A stretch of DNA of 64,000 nt from Fibrisoma limi BUZ 3 (GTDB lineage: Bacteria > Bacteroidota > Bacteroidia > Cytophagales > Spirosomataceae). A program made the translations under genes and the position numbers. Positions within the stretch are counted from its first letter, which is position 1. Each line of letters starts with the position of its first letter. The stretch is from assembly GCF_000296815.2 (NCBI RefSeq), contig NZ_CAIT01000006.1, positions 378,777 to 442,776 of the forward strand, written 5' to 3'. This document shows positions 34,846-43,919 of this stretch, piece by piece. The notes beneath the pieces are model-generated. The model was not told the DNA's origin. It did not search any database and saw only the letters and a program-made list of their open reading frames with translations.

Positions 34846-35032
34846 TGGGCGAGGGGTTAGTTGGAATAGATCGTTAGTCGAACTACCGGCCAGACAAAAT
34901 GATAAATTTTTCTGACGTTCGAGCCCGGCTGACATAGTTTCTTTTAACCATAACTGTGAAAACAGGCATCACCGAAGGTTAACCATCGCCAAGTTCCTGC
35001 TTTTGTAGGCATCAACTAACAAAAGTTTCCGA

Positions 35033-35896
35033 ATGACTACCCGCAGATCGTTTCTGAAAAATACCGGTGGTTACCTGACAATGGCCAGCCTCAGTCCGGC
35101 GATGGCCACCGGCGACGCTACCCAAACCGTTAATGCAGCCGATGAGGATTTATTTAAGCTGGGCATGGCGGGGTACACGTTCGTGCATTTCAAACTGGAT
35201 CAGGCGCTTGAGATGATGCGTAAGGTGGATGTGCATTATTTGTGTATCAAAGATTTTCACCTGCCACTCGATAGCACCCCTGAACAGATTGCCGCTTTTC
35301 ACGAGAAGCTGAAGCAGTCTAACGTAACGGGCTACGCTGTTGGGCCGATCTACATGAAAAGCGAAGCCGATGTGGACCGGGCGTTTGAGTACGCTAAACG
35401 GGTAGGGGTGAAGCTAATCATTGGCGTGCCGAATACCCAGTTTCTGCCGTACGTCGATAAAAAAGTGAAGGAGTACGATATGCGGTTTGCCATTCACAAC
35501 CACGGGCCGGATATTGAGTTGTATCCCAATGCCGTTTCTATCTGGAAAGAGATTAAAGACCTCGACGCACGCATTGGTTTCTGTTTCGATATGGGTCACG
35601 ACCGTCGGAATGGCGATGATCCGGTTGCTGATCTGCAAACCTACGCCAAGCGCATTTTTGACATTCACCTCAAGAACGTATCGGCCGCGTCGAAAGAAGG
35701 AAAAACCTGCGAACTGGGTCGTGGTGTGATCGATATCCCCGCCTTCGTCAGTGCACTCAGAAAGATTGGCTATACGGGCTCCTGCAGCCTGGAATACGAA
35801 AAAAACATGAAAGACCCGCTCGCGGGCATTGCCGAATCTGTAGGTTATTTCCGGGGCGTTTGCGACGCCACCCGTTCCGGCAAACGCAAATCCTGA
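35033..35896 (+). CDS. Tat-exported TIM-barrel sugar isomerase/epimerase-like protein
   Basis: A 287-residue protein with a twin-arginine-like leader (MTTRRSFLKNTGGYL) and a xylose-isomerase-like TIM barrel (YLCIKDFHLPL; FAIHNHGPDIELYP; GFCFDMGHDRR; FDIHLKNVS; CSLEYEKNM). Such exported members are common in Bacteroidota sugar loci; few have known reactions. The Tat signal implies folding, possibly with its metal, before export to the periplasm. It differs from the cytoplasmic relative at 33298. A strong hairpin follows at 35928. Confidence 0.85.
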   Translation: MTTRRSFLKNTGGYLTMASLSPAMATGDATQTVNAADEDLFKLGMAGYTFVHFKLDQALEMMRKVDVHYLCIKDFHLPLDSTPEQIAAFHEKLKQSNVTGYAVGPIYMKSEADVDRAFEYAKRVGVKLIIGVPNTQFLPYVDKKVKEYDMRFAIHNHGPDIELYPNAVSIWKEIKDLDARIGFCFDMGHDRRNGDDPVADLQTYAKRIFDIHLKNVSAASKEGKTCELGRGVIDIPAFVSALRKIGYTGSCSLEYEKNMKDPLAGIAESVGYFRGVCDATRSGKRKS

Positions 35897-35927
35897 CGTG
35901 GTGTCGGGTTAGGTAAAGTTGGGCAGT

Positions 35928-35983
35928 CGCCCCCTTGCCCACATCGCGCATCGACTGGACGACGCGATGTGGGCAAGGGGGCG
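35928..35983 (+). terminator. 21-bp perfect hairpin downstream of the epimerase gene
   Basis: Perfect 21-base arms (35928-35948 and 35963-35983; CGCCCCCTTGCCCACATCGC begins the left arm) with a 14-base loop, 32 bases after the stop at 35896 and 70 bases before the next gene. GC-rich with no U-run; acts as a terminator or mRNA end-protector. Confidence 0.5.
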
Positions 35984-36052
35984 TTGGCTTTCCGGAAACT
36001 TGTTTGCCTGACCTCACGAAAACCGTTGTTGCTCCCGATAGTTATAGAGAGC

Positions 36053-36433
36053 ATGAAACAGGTCGTCTATACGTTGCTCATTGCCGGGTTGAGTGCTTGT
36101 GCCACCGGTAAAAATGGAAATGAAGATACGGGTCGAACGCAACGGCTGCGTGTATCGGTCGGGGAGATTAAGGAAGTTCGGCTGGACAGCCGCGGGGATG
36201 GGTCAACGCAACTCATCGGTACGTCCGACAACAACGAGGTGGTTGAGGTGTCCCGTCGGGAGCTGGCTCCGGCTGTCGATACGCTGAAACGCGACAATGC
36301 AGGCCCGACTGTCTTTCAGATTAAAGGCATTACGACCGGTACGGCCAACGTCGTTTTCTCAGAAAAACGGGTTGGTGACGAAGGTAGCGGCCAGCCCCGC
36401 AAAACCTACGTAGTGCAGGTGGTGATTAAGTGA
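36053..36433 (+). CDS. Small lipoprotein with Ig/chagasin-like fold
   Basis: A 126-residue protein starting at MKQVVYTLLIAGLSACATG; the lipobox LSAC predicts a lipid-anchored Cys. The body (RVSVGEIKEVRLDSRGDGSTQL; VFQIKGITTGTANVVFSE; TYVVQVVIK) has the alternating strands of Ig-like domains such as BIG2 or the chagasin inhibitor family. The chagasin NPTTGY motif is not present, so protease inhibition is only a weak possibility. Otherwise unrecognised. Confidence 0.65.
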   Translation: MKQVVYTLLIAGLSACATGKNGNEDTGRTQRLRVSVGEIKEVRLDSRGDGSTQLIGTSDNNEVVEVSRRELAPAVDTLKRDNAGPTVFQIKGITTGTANVVFSEKRVGDEGSGQPRKTYVVQVVIK

Positions 36434-36455
36434 ACGGCCACTGCTGGCCGTTCAC
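36430..36455. terminator. Bidirectional hairpin between convergent genes
   Basis: GTGAACGGCCA - CTGC - TGGCCGTTCAC: a perfect 11-bp stem that includes the stop of the lipoprotein gene and precedes the stop of the convergent Dabb-domain gene at 36466. It would end both transcripts. Confidence 0.55.
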
Positions 36456-36465
36456 CTGGATACGG

Positions 36466-36879
36466 TCAAGACCGTTTCGGCCCTATTGAATCATAGATAA
36501 CAACTTTCTCCCACAGTGAGGCATAGTTGTTCCGGAACTCATCGTGAATGGGGTGCTTCTGATACGCTTCTTCGTCGGCCGCACTGTCGAACAAACACAG
36601 CCACGAGAACGTATAGCTTCGATCAATCACCTCGCGGTTGGTGGCCGCCGGGGTGCCAATGTGTACCATTTTGATCGTGGGTACCTTGGCCAGTTTGTTT
36701 AGTCCTTCCAACAGTTTAGCCTTATCGGCTTCATTACCGACGTTTTTCAGGTAAAACAATACGTGGTGTACAAATAACTCCTTGGGGGCCACAGTGATCA
36801 GGTCCGTGGCGGGTACGGTTGCCCCTACGCTGGCGGCTACACTTTTTCTGACGAATGCTCTCCGGGATTGTCGGTTCAT
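36466..36879 (-). CDS. Tat-exported Dabb (stress-responsive A/B barrel) protein
   Basis: A 137-residue protein with a twin-arginine-like leader (MNRQSRRAFVRKSVAASVG) followed by a Dabb-type dimeric alpha-beta barrel (LFVHHVLFYLKN; VDRSYTFSWLCLFDS-like strand; YQKHPIHDEF). Dabb proteins bind ligands or haem, or act in aromatic catabolism; none of these can be chosen here. The neighbouring Tat-exported isomerase suggests both serve a periplasmic sugar route, but this is inference. Confidence 0.75.
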   Translation of the reverse strand: MNRQSRRAFVRKSVAASVGATVPATDLITVAPKELFVHHVLFYLKNVGNEADKAKLLEGLNKLAKVPTIKMVHIGTPAATNREVIDRSYTFSWLCLFDSAADEEAYQKHPIHDEFRNNYASLWEKVVIYDSIGPKRS

Positions 36880-37097
36880 GATGGTTTGTGCTTATTGAGC
36901 GCGTTGGACATTTTCCGCTTCGAGAGCAAAAATGATAAACAGGCGGTGGGGAAACAAATAATCGGCCCGGCTGAGCATTCTGCAACGGCCCGACTGTGAC
37001 GACCTGCCTTCAGCTTTAGTCTCAGACGATTTAGCAAATGGTTGTGAGTCAGTTTATTAAATAGGTAAGTTTACGCAAACCAAAAGGATTAAACCTC

Positions 37098-37487
37098 ATG
37101 ACCTATTTTCGTGCACTTTCTACTCTGACTTGGTTTATTGCCGGGTGTTTACTTTTCTCCGCCTGCCAAAACAGTGATGACCCCTCTCCAGGCACTGCAC
37201 CCGAGCAACTTATCGTTAACAAATGGTGGTGCCCTACCGGTGTCTATGCTCAGCAGTATTTCAATTCGGATGGCTCCTGGCAGCAACGGCTCAGAACAAC
37301 GGATTCCCCCGATACCGGCAAATGGGCGTTTTCACCCGATAAAAAAACGATTACGATCAGTGACGTGAAAGGCGGCACAACCCCGCAACTCATTACGCAG
37401 TGGAGCTATACGATTACTAAACTTGAGTCAGAGAGCCTCGATCTGACCTTTTCGGGTATAGCTATTAGTTACAAACCCTGCCCATAA
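37098..37487 (+). CDS. Small lipocalin-like lipoprotein
   Basis: A 129-residue lipoprotein (MTYFRALSTLTWFIAGCLLF, lipobox FSAC). The mature part (LIVNKWWCPTGVY; YFNSDGSWQQRL; GKWAFSPDKKTITIS; LDLTFSGIAISYK) resembles the short lipocalin-like domains common in Bacteroidota, in which a 'W..D..G..' strand pattern recurs. No ligand or process can be named. Confidence 0.65.
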   Translation: MTYFRALSTLTWFIAGCLLFSACQNSDDPSPGTAPEQLIVNKWWCPTGVYAQQYFNSDGSWQQRLRTTDSPDTGKWAFSPDKKTITISDVKGGTTPQLITQWSYTITKLESESLDLTFSGIAISYKPCP

Positions 37488-37519
37488 ACCAACGCCAAGA
37501 CTACGTATTTCGGCTGATG

Positions 37520-37579
37520 CACTACCGGTCATGATTGACTGATAACGGATATTATCGCCGTTTGTCATGACCGGTAGTG
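37520..37579 (+). terminator. 15-bp hairpin with T-tail after the lipocalin-like gene
   Basis: Perfect arms CACTACCGGTCATGA (37520-37534) and TCATGACCGGTAGTG (37565-37579). Inside the loop GATAA/TTATC can pair again, and TCGTTTTTAG follows. It fits an intrinsic terminator for the gene ending at 37487. Confidence 0.6.
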
Positions 37580-37679
37580 TCGTTTTTAGTATATTGGCTA
37601 CGTTTTGAATTCCCGGCCTATGGCTTTATAATAGTTTGAATTATCTGCTGTGCAAAACACATTCTTAACCAAAAAGCGA

Positions 37680-40541
37680 ATGAAGCAAAATTATCTAGCT
37701 ACGTCTTTACTGTGTCTCTCGCTGATTGGAGGGCCCCTCAGGGCGCAGTCCGTAGACGAGATGTACAACGAAAAGATCAAGGAGTACACGACTGATCCGC
37801 GCTTTCTGCCGGCTTCAGTGCTGAACCTGCCCGACGATCCGAAGGTGCCGTCTCCGCGCAAACACTTCGGGCAGATCATTGGAACGCCCGGCATCATTCA
37901 CCGCACCACCGACATTTACGCTTATTACCAGAAGCTGGCGCAGACCTCGCCGAACGTAACGATGCAGCAGGTGGCAACCAGTGAGGAAGGCCGGCCGATA
38001 AACCTGGTGGTTGTTGGGAGTGAGGACGCGCTGAAACGGCTCGATCATTACAAAAAGCAACTGGCGCTCCTGGCCGACCCGCGCAAGGTCAATCCGCAGG
38101 ATGTTGAGACGATTTTGGGGGATACTAAACTGGTGTATTACCTCAACGGCGGCCTGCACTCGCCGGAAATGGGGTCACCCGAGATGCTGATGGAGTTGAC
38201 GTATCGGTTGATCACCAGTCAGTCGCCGGACATCAAAACCATCCGCGACAACATCATCGTGCTGATTAACCCGGTGTCGGAACCCGATGGCTGGGACAAG
38301 CAGGTGGATTGGTACTACCGCTACACCAAAGCCCGGAAGGAGTTCGATGATGGCTTTCCCAAATCACCACCGTACTGGGGTAAGTATACCTACCACGACA
38401 ACAACCGCGATGGGTTGCAGGTATCGCAGGCGCTGACCAAGGCGCTCTTCAAGGTGTTCTACGACTGGCACCCAACGGTGAGCCTTGACCTGCACGAGTC
38501 AGTGCCCCTGCTGTACATCTCGACCGGTACGGGTCCGTACAACGAAACTATCGACCCGATCACCATCGGCGAGTGGCAGATCATGGCCCACCACGATATT
38601 ACGGCCCTGGCTGCGCAGGGTGTACCGGGTGTGTTTACCTGGGCGTTCTACGACGGCTGGTACCCTGGTTACGCCCTCTGGATTTCCAATAATCACAATG
38701 CCATCGGGCGCTTCTACGAAACGTTCGGTAACGCCGGTGCTAACACGTACCTGCGCGATCTGGCCGAGCAGAAATACGCCGGTGATCCGGCCACGAGCAA
38801 AGAATGGTACCGCCCCGCGCCACCTACCGAGAAAGTGTATTGGTCGTACCGCAACAACATCAACTACATGCAGGCCGGGGTGCTGGCGTCGCTGTCGTAC
38901 GGGGCCACCAACAGCCGGTTGCTGCTGAAAAATTTCTACCAGAAAGGACTCAATAACCTTCGGAAAGGCACGCAGGAGACACCCCGCGCTTTTGTGATCC
39001 CGAAGAACCAGCGCGATCCGACTATGGCGGCTTATCTGGTGAACCAGCTCCGGGCGCAGGCCATCGAGGTACACAAGGCTGAGTCGGGGAAGAACCAGGG
39101 TGACTACGTCGTGCTGCTGAACCAGCCGTATCGGAATCTGGCCGTGTCGCTGCTTACGAAACAGAATTACCCGAAAGAAGCGAAGTTCCCGCCCTACGAC
39201 GACATTGCCTGGACGCTGGGCTACCTCTACGGCGTGGATGTGAAAGCCGAAGACAGTGTGAAATACAACCTGGGCGATCTGAAACTCATCAGCGACGATG
39301 TGAAATACGCCGGGATGGTTGAGGGCGACGGAACAAACTACGTCCTGAATTACAAAGCGCAGACCAACGTACTGCCCGCCATGCTCTGGCTGAAGACGCA
39401 GAGCAAAACAGCCAAAGCCGTCGTGCTGGACACGAAAATAACCTTCGCCGGCATGAAAGACACACTGGCGGCTGGCGCGGTCCTGTTTAAAGGGCTGACC
39501 GCCGACCAGTCGAAGAAGCTGGCGACGCAGTTTGGGCTGGACTTGCAGGCGACTAAAGCCGAGCCGAGCGGTGTGGGTGCTCCAATCCGTCAGCACGAGG
39601 TTAGTTTGCCGCGGGTGGCTATTTACCACAGTTGGTTTAACACCCAGGACGAAGGCTGGGCGCGGTACACCTTCGAGCAGCGCGGTATTCCGTACACCTC
39701 AATCAACAAAGATCAACTGAAAGCGGGCGATCTGCGGAAGAAGTTTGACGTCATTCTGATTCCCCGGATGCGTGGATCGGCGGCTAATTTCATTCACGAG
39801 ATCGACAAGAAATACGGGCCGCTGCCGTACACCAAAACGGCGGAGTTTCCGTCGCACGGCTTCCCGGATGCGACCAGCGACATCACCGGCGGCCCGGGCT
39901 TCGACGGGGTCGAAAACCTGAAGCAGTTTGTCGAGCAGGGTGGGGTGCTGGTAACGCTCGATAACTCGTCGCTGATGATTGCGCAGACGGGTATCGCCCG
40001 CGAACTGGAAGAGGCTGCCGCCCCGACGCTGTTCCACCCCGGCTCGATCGTGATGGCCAAAAACCGCAAACCCGACAGCCCGATCATGTACGGCTATCCG
40101 GAAACCTTCCCCATCTTCCGGGGGATTGCACCCCTGCTGCAAACCCGCAAGTACAACCGCGACATGATGGTGATGCAGTACGGTACTAAGCCCCTCAAAG
40201 ACGAGGAAGAATACAAAGGTGAAATCATGGGGATGCCGGACAAAAAGCCGGTGAAGGATGCCAAGGCTGCGCCGAAGAAAGAGGACCCGTACGTATTGTC
40301 GGGTATGGTACGGAATGAGCAGACGATCATCGGCCACGGCAGCATCTTCAACGTACCGGTCGGTTCAGGACGGGTGGTTGCGTTTACGTTCGATCCGTTG
40401 CACCGCTTCCTGAATCACCACGACGCGCCCCTGCTCTGGAACGTATTGATTAACTGGAACCACCTCGACACACCGGCCAGCCCGGCGACCACAGCCGAAG
40501 TGAAGACGGGGGCTGGGTCGAAGTCCAGCGGTGGAAATTAG
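37680..40541 (+). CDS. Exported M14-family zinc carboxypeptidase
   Basis: A 953-residue exported metallopeptidase; the start at MKQNYLATSLLCLSL gives the signal peptide (cleavage after LRAQ). The M14 domain covers about 60-420, with the zinc-binding HSPE in NGGLHSPEMGSPEM and a third ligand in VSLDLHES. The remaining ~500 residues are characteristic of the large Bacteroidota M14 subfamily and contain a glutamine-amidotransferase-like Rossmann segment (RVAIYHSWFNTQDEGW; FDVILIPRMRG) and a closing GSGRVVAFTFDPLHR. It removes C-terminal amino acids from peptides outside the cytoplasm. A hairpin at 40571 ends the gene. Confidence 0.88.
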   Translation: MKQNYLATSLLCLSLIGGPLRAQSVDEMYNEKIKEYTTDPRFLPASVLNLPDDPKVPSPRKHFGQIIGTPGIIHRTTDIYAYYQKLAQTSPNVTMQQVATSEEGRPINLVVVGSEDALKRLDHYKKQLALLADPRKVNPQDVETILGDTKLVYYLNGGLHSPEMGSPEMLMELTYRLITSQSPDIKTIRDNIIVLINPVSEPDGWDKQVDWYYRYTKARKEFDDGFPKSPPYWGKYTYHDNNRDGLQVSQALTKALFKVFYDWHPTVSLDLHESVPLLYISTGTGPYNETIDPITIGEWQIMAHHDITALAAQGVPGVFTWAFYDGWYPGYALWISNNHNAIGRFYETFGNAGANTYLRDLAEQKYAGDPATSKEWYRPAPPTEKVYWSYRNNINYMQAGVLASLSYGATNSRLLLKNFYQKGLNNLRKGTQETPRAFVIPKNQRDPTMAAYLVNQLRAQAIEVHKAESGKNQGDYVVLLNQPYRNLAVSLLTKQNYPKEAKFPPYDDIAWTLGYLYGVDVKAEDSVKYNLGDLKLISDDVKYAGMVEGDGTNYVLNYKAQTNVLPAMLWLKTQSKTAKAVVLDTKITFAGMKDTLAAGAVLFKGLTADQSKKLATQFGLDLQATKAEPSGVGAPIRQHEVSLPRVAIYHSWFNTQDEGWARYTFEQRGIPYTSINKDQLKAGDLRKKFDVILIPRMRGSAANFIHEIDKKYGPLPYTKTAEFPSHGFPDATSDITGGPGFDGVENLKQFVEQGGVLVTLDNSSLMIAQTGIARELEEAAAPTLFHPGSIVMAKNRKPDSPIMYGYPETFPIFRGIAPLLQTRKYNRDMMVMQYGTKPLKDEEEYKGEIMGMPDKKPVKDAKAAPKKEDPYVLSGMVRNEQTIIGHGSIFNVPVGSGRVVAFTFDPLHRFLNHHDAPLLWNVLINWNHLDTPASPATTAEVKTGAGSKSSGGN

Positions 40542-40570
40542 TAAGAGTATTGAGCGACAAAACGAAAGAA

Positions 40571-40612
40571 CACGTCGGCGGAACCGTAGATGAATGCGGT
40601 TCCGCCGATGTG
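40571..40612 (+). terminator. 16-bp hairpin terminator after the M14 gene
   Basis: Arms 40571-40586 and 40597-40612 (CGGCGGAACCG / CGGTTCCGCCG core, one G-T position) with a 10-base loop and TTTATATA after it, 30 bases past the stop. Confidence 0.65.
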
Positions 40613-40705
40613 TTTATATAGGGACCAATGCTCATCAGTAGATTAAGCCAGCCGCTGGCTTAGGTGGAAAGCGCCATACATTTACACCCGGCGATTACCA
40701 TCTCC

Positions 40706-42247
40706 ATGAAGAAACAGAGCATTTTTCTGCTGGTCGCACTAATGAGTTTCCTCGTTCTGAACAGCGTTGTGCTGGCCCAGAAGCAGTCGCTCGGCCTATT
40801 TGATAGTCACGGCGACATCGGGGCTGTGCTCAAGCCCGGTTCCGCCCGCTACGATCCTAAAACCCAGCAGTACGAACTGGCGGGTTCGGGTTATAACGTG
40901 TGGTTCGACCACGACGAATTTCATTTTATGTGGAAACGCATGAAAGGTGATTTTATCCTTTACACGCGGGCGGCTTTCATCGGAAAAGGGGTTGACCCTC
41001 ACCGGAAAGTGGGCTGGATGGTGCGACAGAGTCTGGAGGGTAATTCGCCACACATCAACGCCGTTGAACACGGAGATGGCCTGACATCGCTACAGTTTCG
41101 CCGGACGGCCGGGGCCAATACGGAAGAAATCAAATCAACGCTCACGGGCGCCGACGTGATTCAGCTCGAACGGCGGGGGCGGACCTACACCATGCGCGCA
41201 GCCAAGTTTGGCGAACCGTTCGTGACGGAGCAGGTCGCGGATCTCGACCTGGGCGATGAGGTTTATGTTGGGCTGTTTGTCGGGTCGCACAACAAGGATG
41301 TTCTCGAACGGGGTGTTTTCCGGGATGTACGCATCAGTGTTCCGGCGCGGGAGAATTTTGTGCCGTACCGCAAATACATCGGCAGCAACATCGAAGTGAT
41401 GGACGTAGCCAATGGCCAGCGCCAGATTCTGTACTATTCGCCCGAATCCTTACAGGCTCCCAACTGGACACCCGACAACCGGGCGCTGCTCTACAACAGC
41501 AACGGCAAGATGTACCGGTTCGATCTAAAGAAAAAGACGCCGACGGTACTCAACACGGATTACGTTACGAACAATAATAATGACCACGTACTGTCGTTCG
41601 ACGGCAAAATGCTGGGACTCAGCAGTAGCAGTAAGGAAGACGGTAACAAATCGATTGTCTATACCGTACCTGTGCAGGGTGGCAAACCTAAAAAGATTAC
41701 TCCCGTTGGCCACTCGTATCTGCACGGCTGGTCGCCTGACGGCAAATCGCTGATTTTTACCGGCCAGCGCGATGGAGAATTTGACATTTATAAGATCGGG
41801 GCTGATGGTGGTCCCGAAACCAGGCTGACCACCGCCAAAGGGCTGGACGACGGCTCCGAATACTCGCCGGATGGGCAATACATCTACTTCAACTCAGCGC
41901 GGTCGGGTACGATGCAGATCTGGCGGATGCGGGCCGACGGCAGCGATCAGCAGCAAATCACCAACGACGAGTTTAACAACTGGTTTCCGCATATTTCGCC
42001 GGATGGCAAGCAGATGGTAATCCTGTCGTTCGGGAAGGAGGTGTCGCCCGACGACCATCCGTTCTACAAGCAGGTATACCTGCGGCTACTTCCCATCAAC
42101 GGTGGAAATCCAGCCCAGTCGACGCCCAGGGTGATTGCCTACGTTTACGGAGGTCAGGGGACGATCAACACCCCCTCATGGTCGCCGGACAGCAAGAAAA
42201 TTGCGTTTATCAGCAATTCAGCACCATTGCCCGAACCAGAGAACTGA
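40706..42247 (+). CDS. Exported laminin-G-like/PD40 (TolB-type) propeller protein
   Basis: A 513-residue exported protein (MKKQSIFLLVALMSFLVL, cleavage near VLAQ). Residues about 25-215 form a jelly-roll domain of the DUF1349/laminin-G-like kind (YNVWFDHDEFHFMWKRMKGDF; VGWMVRQSLEGNSPHI). Residues about 240-510 carry five or six PD40/TolB propeller repeats (WTPDNRALLYNSNGKM; WSPDGKSLIFTGQRDGEFDIYKI; YSPDGQYIYFNSARSG). The combination suggests carbohydrate or surface binding rather than catalysis. No neighbour clarifies it. Confidence 0.78.
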   Translation: MKKQSIFLLVALMSFLVLNSVVLAQKQSLGLFDSHGDIGAVLKPGSARYDPKTQQYELAGSGYNVWFDHDEFHFMWKRMKGDFILYTRAAFIGKGVDPHRKVGWMVRQSLEGNSPHINAVEHGDGLTSLQFRRTAGANTEEIKSTLTGADVIQLERRGRTYTMRAAKFGEPFVTEQVADLDLGDEVYVGLFVGSHNKDVLERGVFRDVRISVPARENFVPYRKYIGSNIEVMDVANGQRQILYYSPESLQAPNWTPDNRALLYNSNGKMYRFDLKKKTPTVLNTDYVTNNNNDHVLSFDGKMLGLSSSSKEDGNKSIVYTVPVQGGKPKKITPVGHSYLHGWSPDGKSLIFTGQRDGEFDIYKIGADGGPETRLTTAKGLDDGSEYSPDGQYIYFNSARSGTMQIWRMRADGSDQQQITNDEFNNWFPHISPDGKQMVILSFGKEVSPDDHPFYKQVYLRLLPINGGNPAQSTPRVIAYVYGGQGTINTPSWSPDSKKIAFISNSAPLPEPEN

Positions 42248-42253
42248 CAGCTG

Positions 42254-42336
42254 ATTGCACGCAGATTTTTATGATCGTTATGATTCAAAATGATTATCAT
42301 AATCAATCATGACCATCATAAAAATCTGCATGCAAT
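42254..42336. repeat. 32-bp imperfect inverted repeat between convergent genes
   Basis: Arms 42254-42285 and 42305-42336 match at 29 of 32 positions (core CATAAAAATCTGC). The centre contains the palindrome TGATTATCATAATCA. It fills the gap between the stops at 42247 and 42341 and can act as a two-way terminator; the length exceeds what termination needs. Confidence 0.7.
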
Positions 42337-42340
42337 ACCT

Positions 42341-43000
42341 TTAATTCATCTTCAGCTTAAACGTACCGTTCGTTACGGCAATCGTGTCGGTTTTGCCCTG
42401 CTTTTTGTAGCCGTTGCCTTCGGGGTCGATGTTGGAATCGTAGCCCGATGCTTTCGTAACCGCCTTGTCTTCCATCTTGGACACCAGCCGTCCCACACCA
42501 CCGAATACCGTAGCGGTTGCTTTCTCTTTCCAGTACGATCCTGCCAGGTTGCAGCTGAACGAAGCCTCCAGGAAACCGTCGGCACCTTTTTTTACCGAGA
42601 TGGTTTCGTTGTTGTTCAGCGACTTACCGACGTGGTACTCCATGCGCGGCTCGCGGGTTTCTTCTACGTACTTCACCACGGCAATGCCCTTGTAGTTTTT
42701 CGTGGCCTGGGCTTTCTTCCAGTTTTCCGGTGTGTCGGGGTTGTCGGCATCCACGATCAGGTACTCGCCCGGCTCCACGATGTCTTTGTTGTCGAAACTG
42801 CCGAGCCAGATCCGCAGCGATTTGTCGGGTTTGTTGGCATTGGCCGTCACCCACCAGTACGGACCAATTTTGATCCGGCGGGGCTGGGTTTTAAATTCTT
42901 TGCTATCAATCTGGGCTGAGAAGCTATTGTCATTCGCAATCTGCGCGAACGAGGTCATGGCGACGGCCAGCAGCAGGCATAGGGCGGTAAGTGTTTTCAT
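42341..43000 (-). CDS. Exported protein of unknown function
   Basis: A 219-residue exported protein; MKTLTALCLLLAVAMTSFAQ is a clear signal peptide, so the longer upstream frame is not used. The mature part is rich in beta-strand and lysine (FKTQPRRIKIGPYWWVTANANK; LRIWLGSFDNKDIVEPGEYLIVD; GTFKLKMN) with one pair of Cys-poor domains and no enzyme motif. Not recognised as a known family. Confidence 0.65.
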   Translation of the reverse strand: MKTLTALCLLLAVAMTSFAQIANDNSFSAQIDSKEFKTQPRRIKIGPYWWVTANANKPDKSLRIWLGSFDNKDIVEPGEYLIVDADNPDTPENWKKAQATKNYKGIAVVKYVEETREPRMEYHVGKSLNNNETISVKKGADGFLEASFSCNLAGSYWKEKATATVFGGVGRLVSKMEDKAVTKASGYDSNIDPEGNGYKKQGKTDTIAVTNGTFKLKMN

Positions 43001-43247
43001 GGGTATTCGGTTCGTTTCTGAGGTTAAGACAAAGGTCGGATTTGTTCGTTCGCGGGGAAACAAGACCCGGATGAACTGTCAGGATTGATGTCTGAATTAG
43101 CCGTAATGAATGCTAAAAGTCAGGAGATTGCAGGCCCGGTTTGCTGGGACGTTGCTCCGTTAGGTATTACTTCGTCGAATATAGTCATTTGCGCGTGAGG
43201 TGTTGCTACTTCCTTTGGCCGACCCCGCACTTTTTGTAGCTTCGGTC

Positions 43248-43832
43248 ATGGAAGTTTTTGCGGCCCTTCGCCAGCACGTCGACAAAGTGATCCCGCTGAC
43301 CGACGAGGAGTCTGCTCGGGCATCGGCTCTTTTTACGGTGAAAAAACTCAGGAAGAAACAGTTTCTGGTGCAGCAGGGGGATGTCTGCAAATACGAGAGC
43401 TTTGTAGTTAGCGGCTGTCTGAAATCGTACTACACCGACGAACAGGGGCACGACCACATCCTTCGATTTTCCGTCGAAGATTGGTGGGCCAGCGACCTGA
43501 AAAGTTTACAGACCAACACCCCGGCTTCGTTCAGCATTGAAGCCATTGAGCCAGCTACGTTGCTGGTCATTGACAAAGTCGGGTTGGAAAAACTGTATGT
43601 CGAGGTGCCGAAGTTTGAGAAGTTTTTCAGGATTCTGAACGAGAACGCGCTGACCGCTACGGCACAACGCGTAATTAACAACCTCAGCTTGCCCGCCAAA
43701 GAACGGTATCAGCTCTTTCTGCAAGCATATCCACGGATTGCCCAGCGAATACCTCTCAAGGACATCGCTTCCTATCTGGGCATTACACCCGTGTTTTTAA
43801 GTCAGCTACGGAAAGATATGATGACCGAATAA
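43248..43832 (+). CDS. Crp/Fnr-family transcriptional regulator
   Basis: A 194-residue regulator starting at MEVFAALRQHVDKVIPL; upstream in-frame codons are not convincing. It has an N-terminal cyclic-nucleotide-binding-like beta-roll (LVQQGDVCKYESFVVSGCLKSYY) lacking the canonical phosphate-cassette arginine pattern, and a C-terminal winged helix (IPLKDIASYLGITPVFLSQL). Many Bacteroidota have such Crp-type proteins next to a single redox gene; here the Old Yellow Enzyme gene follows 87 bases downstream and is a likely target. Confidence 0.85.
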   Translation: MEVFAALRQHVDKVIPLTDEESARASALFTVKKLRKKQFLVQQGDVCKYESFVVSGCLKSYYTDEQGHDHILRFSVEDWWASDLKSLQTNTPASFSIEAIEPATLLVIDKVGLEKLYVEVPKFEKFFRILNENALTATAQRVINNLSLPAKERYQLFLQAYPRIAQRIPLKDIASYLGITPVFLSQLRKDMMTE

Positions 43833-43919
43833 AACTAGTTTAAGCGAATTACTTCATCTACTTTAAGGCAAAAGGGAAGCGAAAGCAGGAGGTTTGTGCG
43901 CATAAACAAGCTATTGCGT

